A stretch of DNA of 64,000 nucleotides from an uncultured Victivallales bacterium (GTDB lineage Bacteria; Verrucomicrobiota; Lentisphaeria; Victivallales; UBA1829). A model generated the notes under the pieces. That model was not told the origin of the DNA. It did no database searches and saw only the letters and a program-made list of their open reading frames with translations. Position 1 is the stretch's first letter, and every line of letters starts with the position of its first letter. Below are positions 1-7,895 of the stretch, one piece after another. Both the position numbers and the translations under genes were made by a program. The stretch spans positions 1 to 64,000 of the forward strand of contig CALXRL010000020.1 of assembly GCA_944390735.1 (NCBI GenBank). Direction: 5' to 3'.

Positions 1-203
1 CCTTTTTTCCCGATGCAACCGTTTTTCCGCCGAAAAGGATGAGGGGGTCCAGGGGGAAAACCTTCGGTTGGCCCCCTGGTCGACAGGTGTCGAAACACTC
101 TCAGGAGCAAAAATTCAATTTTTGCGATGGGTGCAGGGCCTTCGGTCCTGCCGAGGGGTGTTGGGGGCGAGTAGCCACCAACTAGAAACCCCCCGAAGCA
201 GGA
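1..203 (+). repeat. Structured repeat, copy A (may continue left of window)
   Basis: About 200 nt nearly identical to 5360-5560, running from a T-rich start to a conserved end ACCCCCCGAAGCAGGA. It carries the same series of hairpins: a CCAGGGGG/CCCCCTGG stem, a TCGAC/GTCGA stem with an AGGT loop, an A/T-rich stem at 107-125 (arms GCAAAAATT and AATTTTTGC, loop C instead of G), then a GCAGG/CCTGC stem with a TTC loop. No convincing reading frame runs through it. It points at the 3' end of the minus-strand rhamnosidase gene, so it is not a leader of that gene. Sequence 204-258 holds only a weak partial echo of the repeat end. Confidence 0.85.
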
Positions 204-258
204 TACCGAAGATTGAAAAGCCTCCGACTAGCCCCCTCCGAAGTGCGGGAAGGATATT

Positions 259-1782
259 TTAATTTATTCGAAGGAAATAAGCAGGGGCGCAGCTCCAAGC
301 GTGGCAAGCGCTGTTGATGCGGGGATCGGAGCCGTATGGGGTGAGGCGTTCGTTTTCTTTAACGAAGACTTCGGGATAGACGTTCATTCCTTTTTTAATC
401 ATTGTCCCCCAGTAGAGGTGGAGGTGGCGGAACATTTTTTCTTTTTCGCCGGAGATTCTGTAAGCCTCGAGGAGGTGGTGATGGAGGTAAGGGGTGACGG
501 GTTTGACGATATGTTTACAATGTTCCATCTTTTCCAGCAGGAGTTTTGCGTCGTTTCCGGAGACGACTTCCGCGAGGATCATCCAGATTTGGGATGCGCA
601 GGAGATTTGTTTCTTTTTTCCGCTGACGAAGAGGCCCTTTTTGGGGTCGAACTTTTGTTTTTTGAGTTCAGTGGAGAGGAAAAGTGCTTCCTGTTCGAGC
701 TGTTTTGCAGTGGTGAATTTTTTGAGGATCCGAGCGATTTTTGCCAGTTTTCGGAGGCCGAAGAGATAGCACCCCTGGGTAGCGGTCGTCCGATCGAGTT
801 CAGCGCACCAGTCGATGAAGTTCCATGCGGGCAGTTCCTGTTGTGCGACACCGTTTCGGTAGAAACTGCGGAAGAGGTCGAACTGTTTGGCGGCGAGAGG
901 GAACAGATCCTTCAGCAGTTCTCTGTTTCCGGTCTGTTCGTAATGGAACCAGAGGAGGTCCGGGAAGAGGACCGCGTAATCGGAGATAAAGGTTTTTGCG
1001 TCGTAAGGTTCCGGTCGGTCGAAGACGCACGCGGGGATTCCTCCGTTTTCCTGCGGGAAGGCCGCAAGGAGGTAGATGCTCCGTTCGATGATATCGAAGC
1101 GGCGGAAGGTGACGGCGTTGACCTGGGCTTCGAGTCGGAGATCGCCGAGCCAGAGACGGCGGTCCCGTTTCGGGCCGTCGAGCAGGACTCCCTGCATGCA
1201 GTTGCGCAGAGTTCTCTGAGCGGCGCGGTCGAGTTCCGTCTCTTCCGGGGAGAAGTGCGGAAGGGGTGGAACGAGGTCGCGGACTGCGGAACGCGCAGTG
1301 AAACGGATGTCCTCAAAGACGAGTCGATTCGGGGTGGCGATCACTTCCACAAACACATACCGCATGGCATAGATGCGGGGCAGTGTATAGGTCTGAGGCA
1401 TATCGTCGAGAGTGACGATTTCGTCCTGAATCCAGGCGCGGCTGAGGGTTCCGGTATATCGCCGGTTCCGCTCCGCGATTTCCAGAGGAGTTTCTGCAAA
1501 GAGCAGTCTCAGCCGGACCGGGGAATCGTTGAAATTTCTCTGAGAGCGCAAGGTCAGTTTGAGTTTGCCGACCAGTTCTTCTCCGAAATCGAGGATGAAG
1601 CGGTCCCCGTTTTTGAACGCCCGATCCGCGAGCGGTTTCCGAGTCGGGATTTTCTCCATTCGCCAGCCCTGCCAGGCGGCGGAATCGCGGACTGGTTTGA
1701 CAAGAGCGACTGGTAAAACATCCCAGCGTCTGGTAATGGGGATGCGTTCATCGGCTTTGCGGAGAAACTCCCGGTTCGGCAT
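259..1782 (-). CDS. Six-hairpin glycosidase, alpha-L-rhamnosidase-like (GH78-type)
   Basis: 507-residue protein resembling the catalytic half of bacterial alpha-L-rhamnosidases. An N-terminal beta-rich part (residues 1-170) has the phrase ILDFGEELVGKL, typical of the domain before the barrel. The alpha/alpha barrel follows, with DGPKRDRRLWLGDLRLEAQ around residues 200-220, the recognised GH78 signature region. It would remove terminal L-rhamnose or a related sugar from oligosaccharides. There is no signal peptide, so it is predicted cytoplasmic, acting on imported fragments. The start has AAGGAG about 7 nt upstream. It lies 33 nt after the GDSL hydrolase on the same strand and is probably co-transcribed. 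Other six-hairpin families (for example GH95/GH127-like) cannot be fully excluded. Confidence 0.78.
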   Translation of the reverse strand: MPNREFLRKADERIPITRRWDVLPVALVKPVRDSAAWQGWRMEKIPTRKPLADRAFKNGDRFILDFGEELVGKLKLTLRSQRNFNDSPVRLRLLFAETPLEIAERNRRYTGTLSRAWIQDEIVTLDDMPQTYTLPRIYAMRYVFVEVIATPNRLVFEDIRFTARSAVRDLVPPLPHFSPEETELDRAAQRTLRNCMQGVLLDGPKRDRRLWLGDLRLEAQVNAVTFRRFDIIERSIYLLAAFPQENGGIPACVFDRPEPYDAKTFISDYAVLFPDLLWFHYEQTGNRELLKDLFPLAAKQFDLFRSFYRNGVAQQELPAWNFIDWCAELDRTTATQGCYLFGLRKLAKIARILKKFTTAKQLEQEALFLSTELKKQKFDPKKGLFVSGKKKQISCASQIWMILAEVVSGNDAKLLLEKMEHCKHIVKPVTPYLHHHLLEAYRISGEKEKMFRHLHLYWGTMIKKGMNVYPEVFVKENERLTPYGSDPRINSACHAWSCAPAYFLRIN

Positions 1783-1815
1783 TCTGCAAACTCCTTCTAT
1801 CTTTTTCAGAACGGA

Positions 1816-2454
1816 TCAGATCAAATCTTTTGTATATTGAATCCAGGCGTCGGCCATGAGCTGGAAGCCCTCGGTTGTGGGATGGACGCCATCCTTGAGC
1901 CAGAATTCCGCGGGCGCTTTTTTCAGGGCTTCGTTGAAAATGGACTGCATGGGGATAAAGGTCAGGCCATATTCGGCAGCGAGTTTCCGGACCACCTCTC
2001 CGCGTTCCTTCATTTCCGGAAGCCAGGCATCGGCGACGGCTCCGAAATTCAGAACAAACGGTTCAATCAGAACGATTTTCGTTTCCGGAAGATCTTTTTT
2101 TGTCCACTCAATCAGCATTCGAAGGAACTGTTCATACCGGGGAACCTCCACTCCGTTTTTGCAGGCGAACTCGTGCCAGGTGTCATTGACACCGATCAGG
2201 ATGCTGAGAAGATCCGGCTTCAGATTGATCGTATCTATTTTCCAGCGCGCATAAAGATCCACACTCCGATGACCGCTGATTCCCCGGTTCAGAATCACAT
2301 AATTCTTTTCCGGATGATCGCAGCGGAGACGGGCGGAAATCAGAAACGGATATCCGAGTCCAAGGTCATGATTGAAATCTTTTGCGAGTCCCCGTCCGGC
2401 GTCCGTAACGGAATCGCCCTGAAACAGAATGGTAAACTCCTTTTTCTCCGACAT
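1816..2454 (-). CDS. SGNH/GDSL-family hydrolase
   Basis: 212 residues with the SGNH blocks in order: block I FQGDSVTDAGR near residue 12 (nucleophile Ser), block II Gly in ISGHRS, block III GVNDTWHE near residue 88 (Asn), and block V DGVHPTTEG near residue 190 (catalytic Asp and His). These enzymes are esterases, often carbohydrate deacetylases. The neighbouring rhamnosidase-like gene suggests removal of acetyl or other acyl groups from sugars. No signal peptide is visible, so it is probably cytoplasmic. A good AGGAG ribosome site precedes the ATG. The length is normal for a single-domain GDSL esterase. The exact substrate cannot be read from the sequence. Confidence 0.88.
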   Translation of the reverse strand: MSEKKEFTILFQGDSVTDAGRGLAKDFNHDLGLGYPFLISARLRCDHPEKNYVILNRGISGHRSVDLYARWKIDTINLKPDLLSILIGVNDTWHEFACKNGVEVPRYEQFLRMLIEWTKKDLPETKIVLIEPFVLNFGAVADAWLPEMKERGEVVRKLAAEYGLTFIPMQSIFNEALKKAPAEFWLKDGVHPTTEGFQLMADAWIQYTKDLI

Positions 2455-2475
2455 TTTTCACTCCTTTTTGTTGAA

Positions 2476-2501
2476 CCGGATCGGTGTTTGAGTTGATCCG
2501 G
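2476..2501. promoter_or_regulatory. Inverted repeat upstream of the GDSL gene
   Basis: Perfect 7-bp arms CCGGATC and GATCCGG separated by 12 nt, in the 145-nt gap between the radical-SAM fusion (ends 2600) and the GDSL hydrolase start. No T-run follows on either strand, so it is more likely a regulator site or leader hairpin than an intrinsic terminator. Confidence 0.35.
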
Positions 2502-2599
2502 CTTCTCTTTTTCAATTTCAGATTTCGAATCTTTCATTTTTCATTTCAATGACCGCCCCGGCGAGCCCCCTGCAGCAATGCATGGGAGCGGATCGCCGG

Positions 2600-4318
2600 C
2601 TATCCCTTGTACCACTTCGGCATCCCCTGCGCCCGCAGTTCGGCGACATGACGAACCCGATCCGCCAGAATTTCCTCCCGAGACCAGCGCAGCAGCGGAT
2701 CGCGGTAAGGGACTCCGGCTGTGGATTTTGTGGCAATCAGGATCTCTTTTTCCGCCATCGGCGGCAGAATGGGCGCGGAGTCCAGCGCGGCAACCGTTCC
2801 GCCGCGACGCCGTCCGAACGGTTTCGATTCGTACAGATGGAACCCCAGCTTGCAAAGCGCCCCCTTGAAGGGATAGGCTCCGCAATAGGAGGCCAGAAAT
2901 CCCTCCGGCTTCAGAAGATTCTTCAGGCGGGAAAGAAAATCTATGGACCAGAGTTCCGGATTGGTGTCCGGCGTGAAGCCGTCCAGAAAAATATAATCGA
3001 AGTGCGAGGTCAGATACCGGACCGACTCCCGTGCATCACCATGCAGAATTTCCACACGGGCACAGCGCGATTCATAGATTCCGGTCTCCTTCAGCGCCTT
3101 TACGATTTCATATCCTTTCCGTTCCGGCAGACGAAGCGCGGCATCCAGAGCGCTTTCATCCGCCTCCAGGGTTGTGATGTAAAGCCTGCCCTTCCCTCCG
3201 ACGCTCTCCGCCAGCTCCACCGCCGCACAGACATTGAACCCCATTCCGAACCCGACATCCAGAATCGAAGCGCTTTTTCCGCCCTCCAAGGTCATTTTCA
3301 CTCCGCACGGCTGAAGATATTTCCGATTCGACTCCTCCCACGCGCCCGCGGTACTGTGAAAATGCTGACGGTATTTCGGATGATAAAACGTATAGGAGCC
3401 ATCACCGGTGCGAACCGCTTTCATGCAATCCGGGGATGTCTCTCCGGACTCGAACATTTTCAGAAACATGTCTGTAAACGCCGATTTTCCCATCCACCAG
3501 TGCGGCGCAACGATCTCCTCCTCCGGCGCATCGGCGCAAAGACGCATCACGATCCATCCTTCCGGAAGCTCCCGCAGAAAAGCGGCCAGTTCGTTGGCGT
3601 ACTCATATTCGTTCAAGGGAACAACCAGACCGTCATGATACATCCGTTCCATTTGTGTCCCTTTGAGAATCAGAAGGTTATGCACCTTGATCCCTGAAAA
3701 CGGCAGGGCGGAAAGCTGATGCGCCGTCCGAAGATAATCGGCACGCCCCTCCCCCGGAAGTCCGAGAATCACATGCGCGGAAACGGAGATGCCGCGGGCA
3801 TGAAGACGTGTCACGGCAGAACGAACCGATGCAAAATCATGTCCGCGATGAATCAGATCCAGAGTGTCGTCATTCGCGGTCTGAACCCCCAGCTCCACCC
3901 AGACGTCATAATCCCGATTCAGTTCCGCGATCAGATCAACCGTCTCATCCGGCAGACAGTCCGGACGTGTCGCAATAATCACCGTGTTGAACTGCGCCAG
4001 ACCAAGAACCTCCCCGTAAAGCCCCCGTAAGGTCCCAGCATCCGCATTCGTTGATGTAAAAGCCTGAAAATAAACGGCATACGGAGCACTCGCCCCATAG
4101 CGTTCCGCCACATACTTCTTCCCCCTCTCCACCTGTTCCGCCAGCGACATCCCCGCCCGGAGATGCCGCGCCCGGCCCCCATCCGCCGAACAGAAGGCAC
4201 ATCCCCCCTTCCCCCCGGCCCGGTGCGGACACGACAACCCCAGATCAATCGGAATGCGCTGAATCGGAACACCGTACTTCCGAAGAAAAAAATCCTTGAG
4301 CGTGACAATCTTGTTCAT
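2600..4318 (-). CDS. Radical-SAM (YtqA/MnmL-type) fused to MnmD/MnmC-type methyltransferase
   Basis: 572-residue two-domain protein. Residues 1-300 are a TIGR01212-type radical SAM domain: the cluster cysteines are C30, C40 and C43 in SCPHRAGGKGGCAFC, with later VELGVQTAND and HVILGLPGE motifs. Residues 310-572 are the DUF752 methyltransferase found as the first half of MnmC and as stand-alone MnmD: DVGFGMGFN (354-362), DGFTPDTNPELW (446-457), FGRRRG (501-506) and a C-terminal AGVPYRDP. MnmC makes mnm5(s2)U34 in tRNA by an FAD oxidase plus this methyltransferase. In Bacillus the YtqA/YtqB (MnmL/MnmM) pair replaces MnmC. Here the FAD domain is absent and a radical-SAM domain is attached instead. 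The start overlaps the rpe stop (ATGA), indicating translational coupling. The domain assignments are firm; the combined activity is inferred. Confidence 0.82.
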   Translation of the reverse strand: MNKIVTLKDFFLRKYGVPIQRIPIDLGLSCPHRAGGKGGCAFCSADGGRARHLRAGMSLAEQVERGKKYVAERYGASAPYAVYFQAFTSTNADAGTLRGLYGEVLGLAQFNTVIIATRPDCLPDETVDLIAELNRDYDVWVELGVQTANDDTLDLIHRGHDFASVRSAVTRLHARGISVSAHVILGLPGEGRADYLRTAHQLSALPFSGIKVHNLLILKGTQMERMYHDGLVVPLNEYEYANELAAFLRELPEGWIVMRLCADAPEEEIVAPHWWMGKSAFTDMFLKMFESGETSPDCMKAVRTGDGSYTFYHPKYRQHFHSTAGAWEESNRKYLQPCGVKMTLEGGKSASILDVGFGMGFNVCAAVELAESVGGKGRLYITTLEADESALDAALRLPERKGYEIVKALKETGIYESRCARVEILHGDARESVRYLTSHFDYIFLDGFTPDTNPELWSIDFLSRLKNLLKPEGFLASYCGAYPFKGALCKLGFHLYESKPFGRRRGGTVAALDSAPILPPMAEKEILIATKSTAGVPYRDPLLRWSREEILADRVRHVAELRAQGMPKWYKG

Positions 4319-5022
4319 CTTGCCGGAAGAAGCTCCGAATAACTGTGCAGAACCCGAATCGCTTCCGCCGCCCCCTCCTTCGCCCGGAACACAGCCGTCC
4401 CGGCAACCAGCACTCCGGCACCGGCCCGAATGATCTCCGGCGCCGTCCGCGCATCAATCCCCCCATCCACCTCAATGAGTCCGCGCGGATTCTTCTCCCG
4501 GAACATCGCGGCAATTTCCGCGACCTTCGGAATCATCTCCGCCATAAAGGACTGACCCCCGAAACCCGGCTCCACCGTCATAACCAGAACCATGTCCACC
4601 AGCTCTATGTATTGCTCCAAAACCTTCGCCGATGTCCCCGGCTTCACCGAAATCCCAACCGAACACCCCTGCCCTCGAATCGCATCCACCACCTCCCGCG
4701 GATCATCCTCCGACTCCACATGAAACGTAATCAGATCCGATCCCGCTTCCGCAAACGCTTTCACATACGACAACGGATTCGTCAACATCAAATGCGTGTC
4801 AAACAAAAGCCCGGTCCCCTTCCGAAGCGAACTGACAACCCCGGGTCCAAACGTCAGATTCGGAACAAAATGACCATCCATGATGTCCAGATGAAGCATG
4901 TCACATCCCCCGCTCTCCACCCGCTTCACTTCCTCTCCTAAACACGAAAAATCTGATGCCAGAACCGAGGGCGAAACCAAAACCTTTTCCCGACTCAATT
5001 CCCCAAGCAAACGGTGTCTCAT
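4315..5022 (-). CDS. rpe: Ribulose-phosphate 3-epimerase
   Basis: 235-residue TIM barrel of normal family length that interconverts ribulose-5-phosphate and xylulose-5-phosphate in the pentose phosphate pathway. Diagnostic motifs are SPSVLASDF near residue 17, LHLDIMDGHFVPNLTFGP (metal ligands His and Asp), HLML, VMTVEPGFGGQ and the phosphate-binding IEVDGGI near residue 175. It is cytoplasmic. GGAAGGAT precedes the ATG. It is the first gene of a pair with the radical-SAM fusion, overlapping it by 4 nt. Transketolase, which shares its substrate pool, is far away at 58.6-60.6 kb. Structured repeat copy C lies upstream in sense orientation, ending 168 nt before this start. Confidence 0.97.
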   Translation of the reverse strand: MRHRLLGELSREKVLVSPSVLASDFSCLGEEVKRVESGGCDMLHLDIMDGHFVPNLTFGPGVVSSLRKGTGLLFDTHLMLTNPLSYVKAFAEAGSDLITFHVESEDDPREVVDAIRGQGCSVGISVKPGTSAKVLEQYIELVDMVLVMTVEPGFGGQSFMAEMIPKVAEIAAMFREKNPRGLIEVDGGIDARTAPEIIRAGAGVLVAGTAVFRAKEGAAEAIRVLHSYSELLPAR

Positions 5023-5190
5023 GAATATCCTTCCATCCCCATACGGATTTTTATCTTCTTTACGCTCTCCGGTAATATTAACTCATTCATGAAAAATTAC
5101 AAGGATCCTTCCCCTCTGTTTTTCCATCTTCAACAAAGAAAAAACATCTTCTTCCAGCTTTCTACTTTATTGGCGGCTGCCCTCTTTTAC

Positions 5191-5355
5191 TCCTGCGCTT
5201 CGGGGGTTTCCTGTTGGTGGCTTCTCGCCCCCAACACCCCTCGGCAGGACCATGGGCCCTGCACCCGTCGCCGAAATTTGAAATTTCGGCTTCCCGTTTT
5301 TTTCCGGCACTTGCCGGGCAAAGGGCAAACCAAATGGTTCGCCCTCTGCACTCCC
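5191..5355 (-). repeat. Structured repeat, copy C (inverted, diverged)
   Basis: Reads on the minus strand and matches copies A and B at its 3' half (GCGACGGGTGCAGGG, then the GGGGGCGAGAAGCCACC segment and the ACCCCCGAAGC end). The 5' stems differ in sequence but keep their pairing. In minus-strand sense the stems are GGGCGAACC/GGTTTGCCC (plus positions 5323-5344), CCGGC/GCCGG with AAGT loop (5304-5317), a 10-bp perfect stem at 5270-5290 and GCAGGGCC/GGTCCTGC (5244-5262). It lies head-to-head with copy B and points toward rpe. No coding potential is evident. Confidence 0.85.
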
Positions 5356-5359
5356 TGCT

Positions 5360-5560
5360 CCTTTTTTCCCGATGCAACCATATTTCGCCGAAAAGGATGA
5401 GGGGGTCCAGGGGGAAAACCTTCGGTTGGCCCCCTGGTCGACAGGTGTCGAAACATTCATAGGAGCAAAAATTGAATTTTTGCGACGGGTGCAGGGCCTT
5501 CGGTCCTGCCGAGGGGTGTTGGGGGCGAGAAGCCACCAACTAGAAACCCCCGAAGCAGGA
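5360..5560 (+). repeat. Structured repeat, copy B
   Basis: About 200 nt. Hairpins in order: CCAGGGGG/CCCCCTGG at 5407-5437 with an inner AACC/GGTT stem, TCGAC/GTCGA at 5438-5451, a 9-bp perfect stem at 5465-5483, GCAGGGCC/GGTCCTGC at 5491-5509, and GTTGG/CCAAC at 5518-5540 with an inner GGC/GCC stem. It points toward the iron-sulfur operon and ends 201 nt before that operon's first start codon. With copy C it forms a roughly 370-bp element with inverted outer ends. No flanking target duplication is obvious. Confidence 0.88.
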
Positions 5561-5616
5561 ACTGGAATAAAGAAACCTGTATTTTTCAGGAGAGGAATGA
5601 TGGAAGAGAGGGTATT

Positions 5617-5736
5617 GTATAACTGTCAACGACAACCGGTTATTTTCATCATTTTGATTAAAAAAAAAGATATTTTTCATTTATTCCAGATTGAAATTTT
5701 TCTTTTCTGCGATAACTTACATCGAAGACAGTTATC
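5617..5736 (+). promoter_or_regulatory. Promoter and paired inverted repeats before the Fe-S operon
   Basis: A sigma70-like promoter is visible: TTGAAA at 5691-5696, a 16-nt spacer, and TAACTT at 5713-5718. Two inverted repeats of one form lie here: ATAAC (5619-5623) with GTTAT (5639-5643), and GATAACT (5711-5717) with AGTTATC (5730-5736). The second overlaps the -10 element, a classic repressor position. The shared ATAAC-N14/15-GTTAT pattern suggests one regulator binding twice. No regulator gene is adjacent. Confidence 0.5.
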
Positions 5737-5761
5737 AAATCAAAGGGATCTGGAGAAAGAG

Positions 5762-6784
5762 ATGCGGTACATGATCGGTTATCAGCGGACGGGGGATGAT
5801 CGGTTGAAGTCGACGATTCTGCGGTACCGGGAATCTGTGAGTGAAGTGTATTTTTCGTGGGGGGGATTGCCGTCTGGCCGAGGGACGCAGGAGAAGGCCG
5901 GGGGCCTGTATCCGTATGACGCGCAGGGGGAGATGCTTTGTGAACTGGAGGAGTATTCGCGAGCGGGGATTGGGTTGAATCTTCTGTTGAACGGGAACTG
6001 TTACGGGCGGATGAGTCAGGCGCGTGTTTTTTTTGAGAAGATTGGGGATACGATTGAGTTTTTAGGGGGGCATTTTCCGCTTCATTCTGTGACGACGACG
6101 TCTCCGCTGATTGCGAAATTTATCCGGCAGAATTTCAGTGGTCTTGAGACGCGGGCGTCGGTGAATATGGAGATCGGGACGATTCAGGGGATGGACTATC
6201 TGTCGGATGTGTTTGACGGATATTATGTCAAGCGGGAGCTCAATCGGAATGTCCGGGAGCTTCGGAAGGTGCGCTTGTGGTGTGAGGCGAATGGGAAGAA
6301 ACTGTACGGTCTGGCGAACAGCGGGTGTTTGAACTTCTGTTCCGCGCATGTGTTTCACGACAATCTGGTGGCGCACGAAAACGAGATCCGGGAGATGGAC
6401 AACGCCTATGAGTTTCGCGGGATGTGTCATGAGTATCTGCGGAAAGAGGAGAAGCGTCGACACTATCTTCGCGACACGAATTTCATCCGTCCGGAGGATG
6501 TGAGTCTGTATGAGACGTACTTTGACGCGTTGAAGCTTGCGACGCGGGTGAATCGGAATCCGTCGCTTGTGGTGGAAGCGTATCTGACGGGGCATTACAC
6601 GGGGAATCTTCCGGATCTTCTGGAACCGGATCATGCGGAAGCGTTTTATCCCGAGGTGGTGGAGAATTCGCATCTTCCGTCGGATTTCGGGCGCCGTACG
6701 CTGGAGTGCGATCACGACTGCGAAACGTGCCATTACTGTGAGGAGGCGCTCTCGAAGGCGAGAGTCCGTCTGGGATTCAACTGA
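5762..6784 (+). CDS. U32-peptidase-like TIM-barrel iron-sulfur protein
   Basis: 340 residues from the ATG preceded by GGAGAAAGAG; longer frames run into the repeat and are not credible. The fold and phrases (RASVNMEIG near 131, LANSGCLNFCSAHVFHDN 185-201, FIRPEDVSLYE 241-251, LKLATRV) resemble the U32/UbiU-UbiV/YhbV superfamily, whose members carry a 4Fe-4S cluster and often act on RNA or quinones anaerobically. Cysteines C189, C193 and C222 are candidate cluster ligands. A separate C-terminal set C316-x3-C320-x2-C323-x2-C326 suggests a second cluster. It is followed after 32 nt by three ferredoxin-like genes. The exact reaction is unknown and the family assignment is by motif resemblance. 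Confidence 0.6.
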   Translation: MRYMIGYQRTGDDRLKSTILRYRESVSEVYFSWGGLPSGRGTQEKAGGLYPYDAQGEMLCELEEYSRAGIGLNLLLNGNCYGRMSQARVFFEKIGDTIEFLGGHFPLHSVTTTSPLIAKFIRQNFSGLETRASVNMEIGTIQGMDYLSDVFDGYYVKRELNRNVRELRKVRLWCEANGKKLYGLANSGCLNFCSAHVFHDNLVAHENEIREMDNAYEFRGMCHEYLRKEEKRRHYLRDTNFIRPEDVSLYETYFDALKLATRVNRNPSLVVEAYLTGHYTGNLPDLLEPDHAEAFYPEVVENSHLPSDFGRRTLECDHDCETCHYCEEALSKARVRLGFN

Positions 6785-6816
6785 TATTCAGATACAATAC
6801 AACGATGGAGGCAGAC

Positions 6817-7884
6817 ATGCTGACAAGTCAAATGGTGAAAGATGCGGCGATTGCGGCGGGGGCCGACCTCTGCGGCATCGGCGACATGGCGCGGTTTGAA
6901 GGAGCTCCGCCGGAGATGGATCCGCGCTATGTTTTTCCCGAGGCGAAAACGGTGGTGGGGATGGTGTTTCGGATTCCGCGGGGCGTTCAGCGGGGCATTG
7001 AGGAGGGGACGCAGTTCTATCAGTATCCCTCGATGGCGTATGGGGGGATCAATGAGATTTATGCGCCCGCGGTGCTCTATCATGTCGGCAAGCTCATAGA
7101 GGATCACGGGTATGAGGCCGCGGTGTACCGGAACACGGGCGCGCGGGGAGTGGTTTCCGATATGGACGGTTCTCCGGGCAATACGCTCTCTCCGGAGGAG
7201 CAGATTGAAATCAACGAACAGGCGAAGACGAAGACAGCGCATCACCGGTCGGTTCAGTATACCCGTCCGACGCGGGAAGGCAATATTGCACCGGATCTTC
7301 AGTTTCATTTCCGTCTGGCGGCGGTTGCCTGCGGTCTTGGAGAGATCGGCTGGAGCAAAATGTTTCTCACGCCGGAATTCGGACCGCTTCAGCGGGTTGC
7401 GTTTCTTTTTACGGATGCGCCACTGGAACCGGACCCGATGTATTCAGGTCCGCCGATCTGCCGTCGGTGCATGGCGTGTGTCCGGGAGTGTCCGGGACAG
7501 TGCCTCAGCGGGACGGAAAGCATCAAGGTCACAGTTGGCGGAAAAGTCTGCGAATGGGGCAAACTTGATGAGTGGAAGTGCTATGCCTTCTACACGCATG
7601 GCGGGCGCAAGTTCAATCCTTTTGTGCCGAAGGAGGTCTGGGACAAAAACGAGAACGGCGATCTGAATCTTCTGGAGGGCAAGGCGAAAGCCGGGGAAGC
7701 GGAGATCATGAAAGTCTACGGCGCGCTGGAAAAATATTTTCCGTCGTGGGTCGGCTACAACATGGCGAAATGCGGCGGATGCATCCGGGCCTGCGTCTCC
7801 ATGCTTGAGAAAAAGGGCGGATGTATGGAACACCGCTTTAAAACCCGTCTGCGCACAGGCAAGGCCTGGGTCATGGACCGATAG
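6817..7884 (+). CDS. QueG/reductive-dehalogenase-like 4Fe-4S protein, paralogue 1
   Basis: 355 residues from the ATG at 6817. An upstream in-frame ATG exists, but GGAGG lies inside its first codons and the next paralogue aligns from MLTAQ. The N-terminal part (DLCGIGDMARFEGAP) and the mid region (CGLGEIGWSKMFLTPEFGP) match the epoxyqueuosine-reductase/corrinoid dehalogenase superfamily. A ferredoxin motif CRRCMACVRECPGQC follows around residue 215 and a second cysteine group CGGCIRAC lies near the C-terminus. There is no twin-arginine signal, so it is not an exported respiratory dehalogenase. It is the first of three tandem paralogues; the next starts 11 nt downstream. Probably a cytoplasmic reductase; substrate and cobalamin use are unknown. 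Confidence 0.65.
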   Translation: MLTSQMVKDAAIAAGADLCGIGDMARFEGAPPEMDPRYVFPEAKTVVGMVFRIPRGVQRGIEEGTQFYQYPSMAYGGINEIYAPAVLYHVGKLIEDHGYEAAVYRNTGARGVVSDMDGSPGNTLSPEEQIEINEQAKTKTAHHRSVQYTRPTREGNIAPDLQFHFRLAAVACGLGEIGWSKMFLTPEFGPLQRVAFLFTDAPLEPDPMYSGPPICRRCMACVRECPGQCLSGTESIKVTVGGKVCEWGKLDEWKCYAFYTHGGRKFNPFVPKEVWDKNENGDLNLLEGKAKAGEAEIMKVYGALEKYFPSWVGYNMAKCGGCIRACVSMLEKKGGCMEHRFKTRLRTGKAWVMDR

Positions 7885-7895
7885 GAGAAGACACT

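Noticed and set aside
5162..5539. Short frames on both strands of the repeat pair giving near-identical peptides (ASRPQHPSAGP)
   Set aside because: The peptide match follows from the inverted repeat itself. Hairpin pairing, not codon sense, is what is kept between copies.
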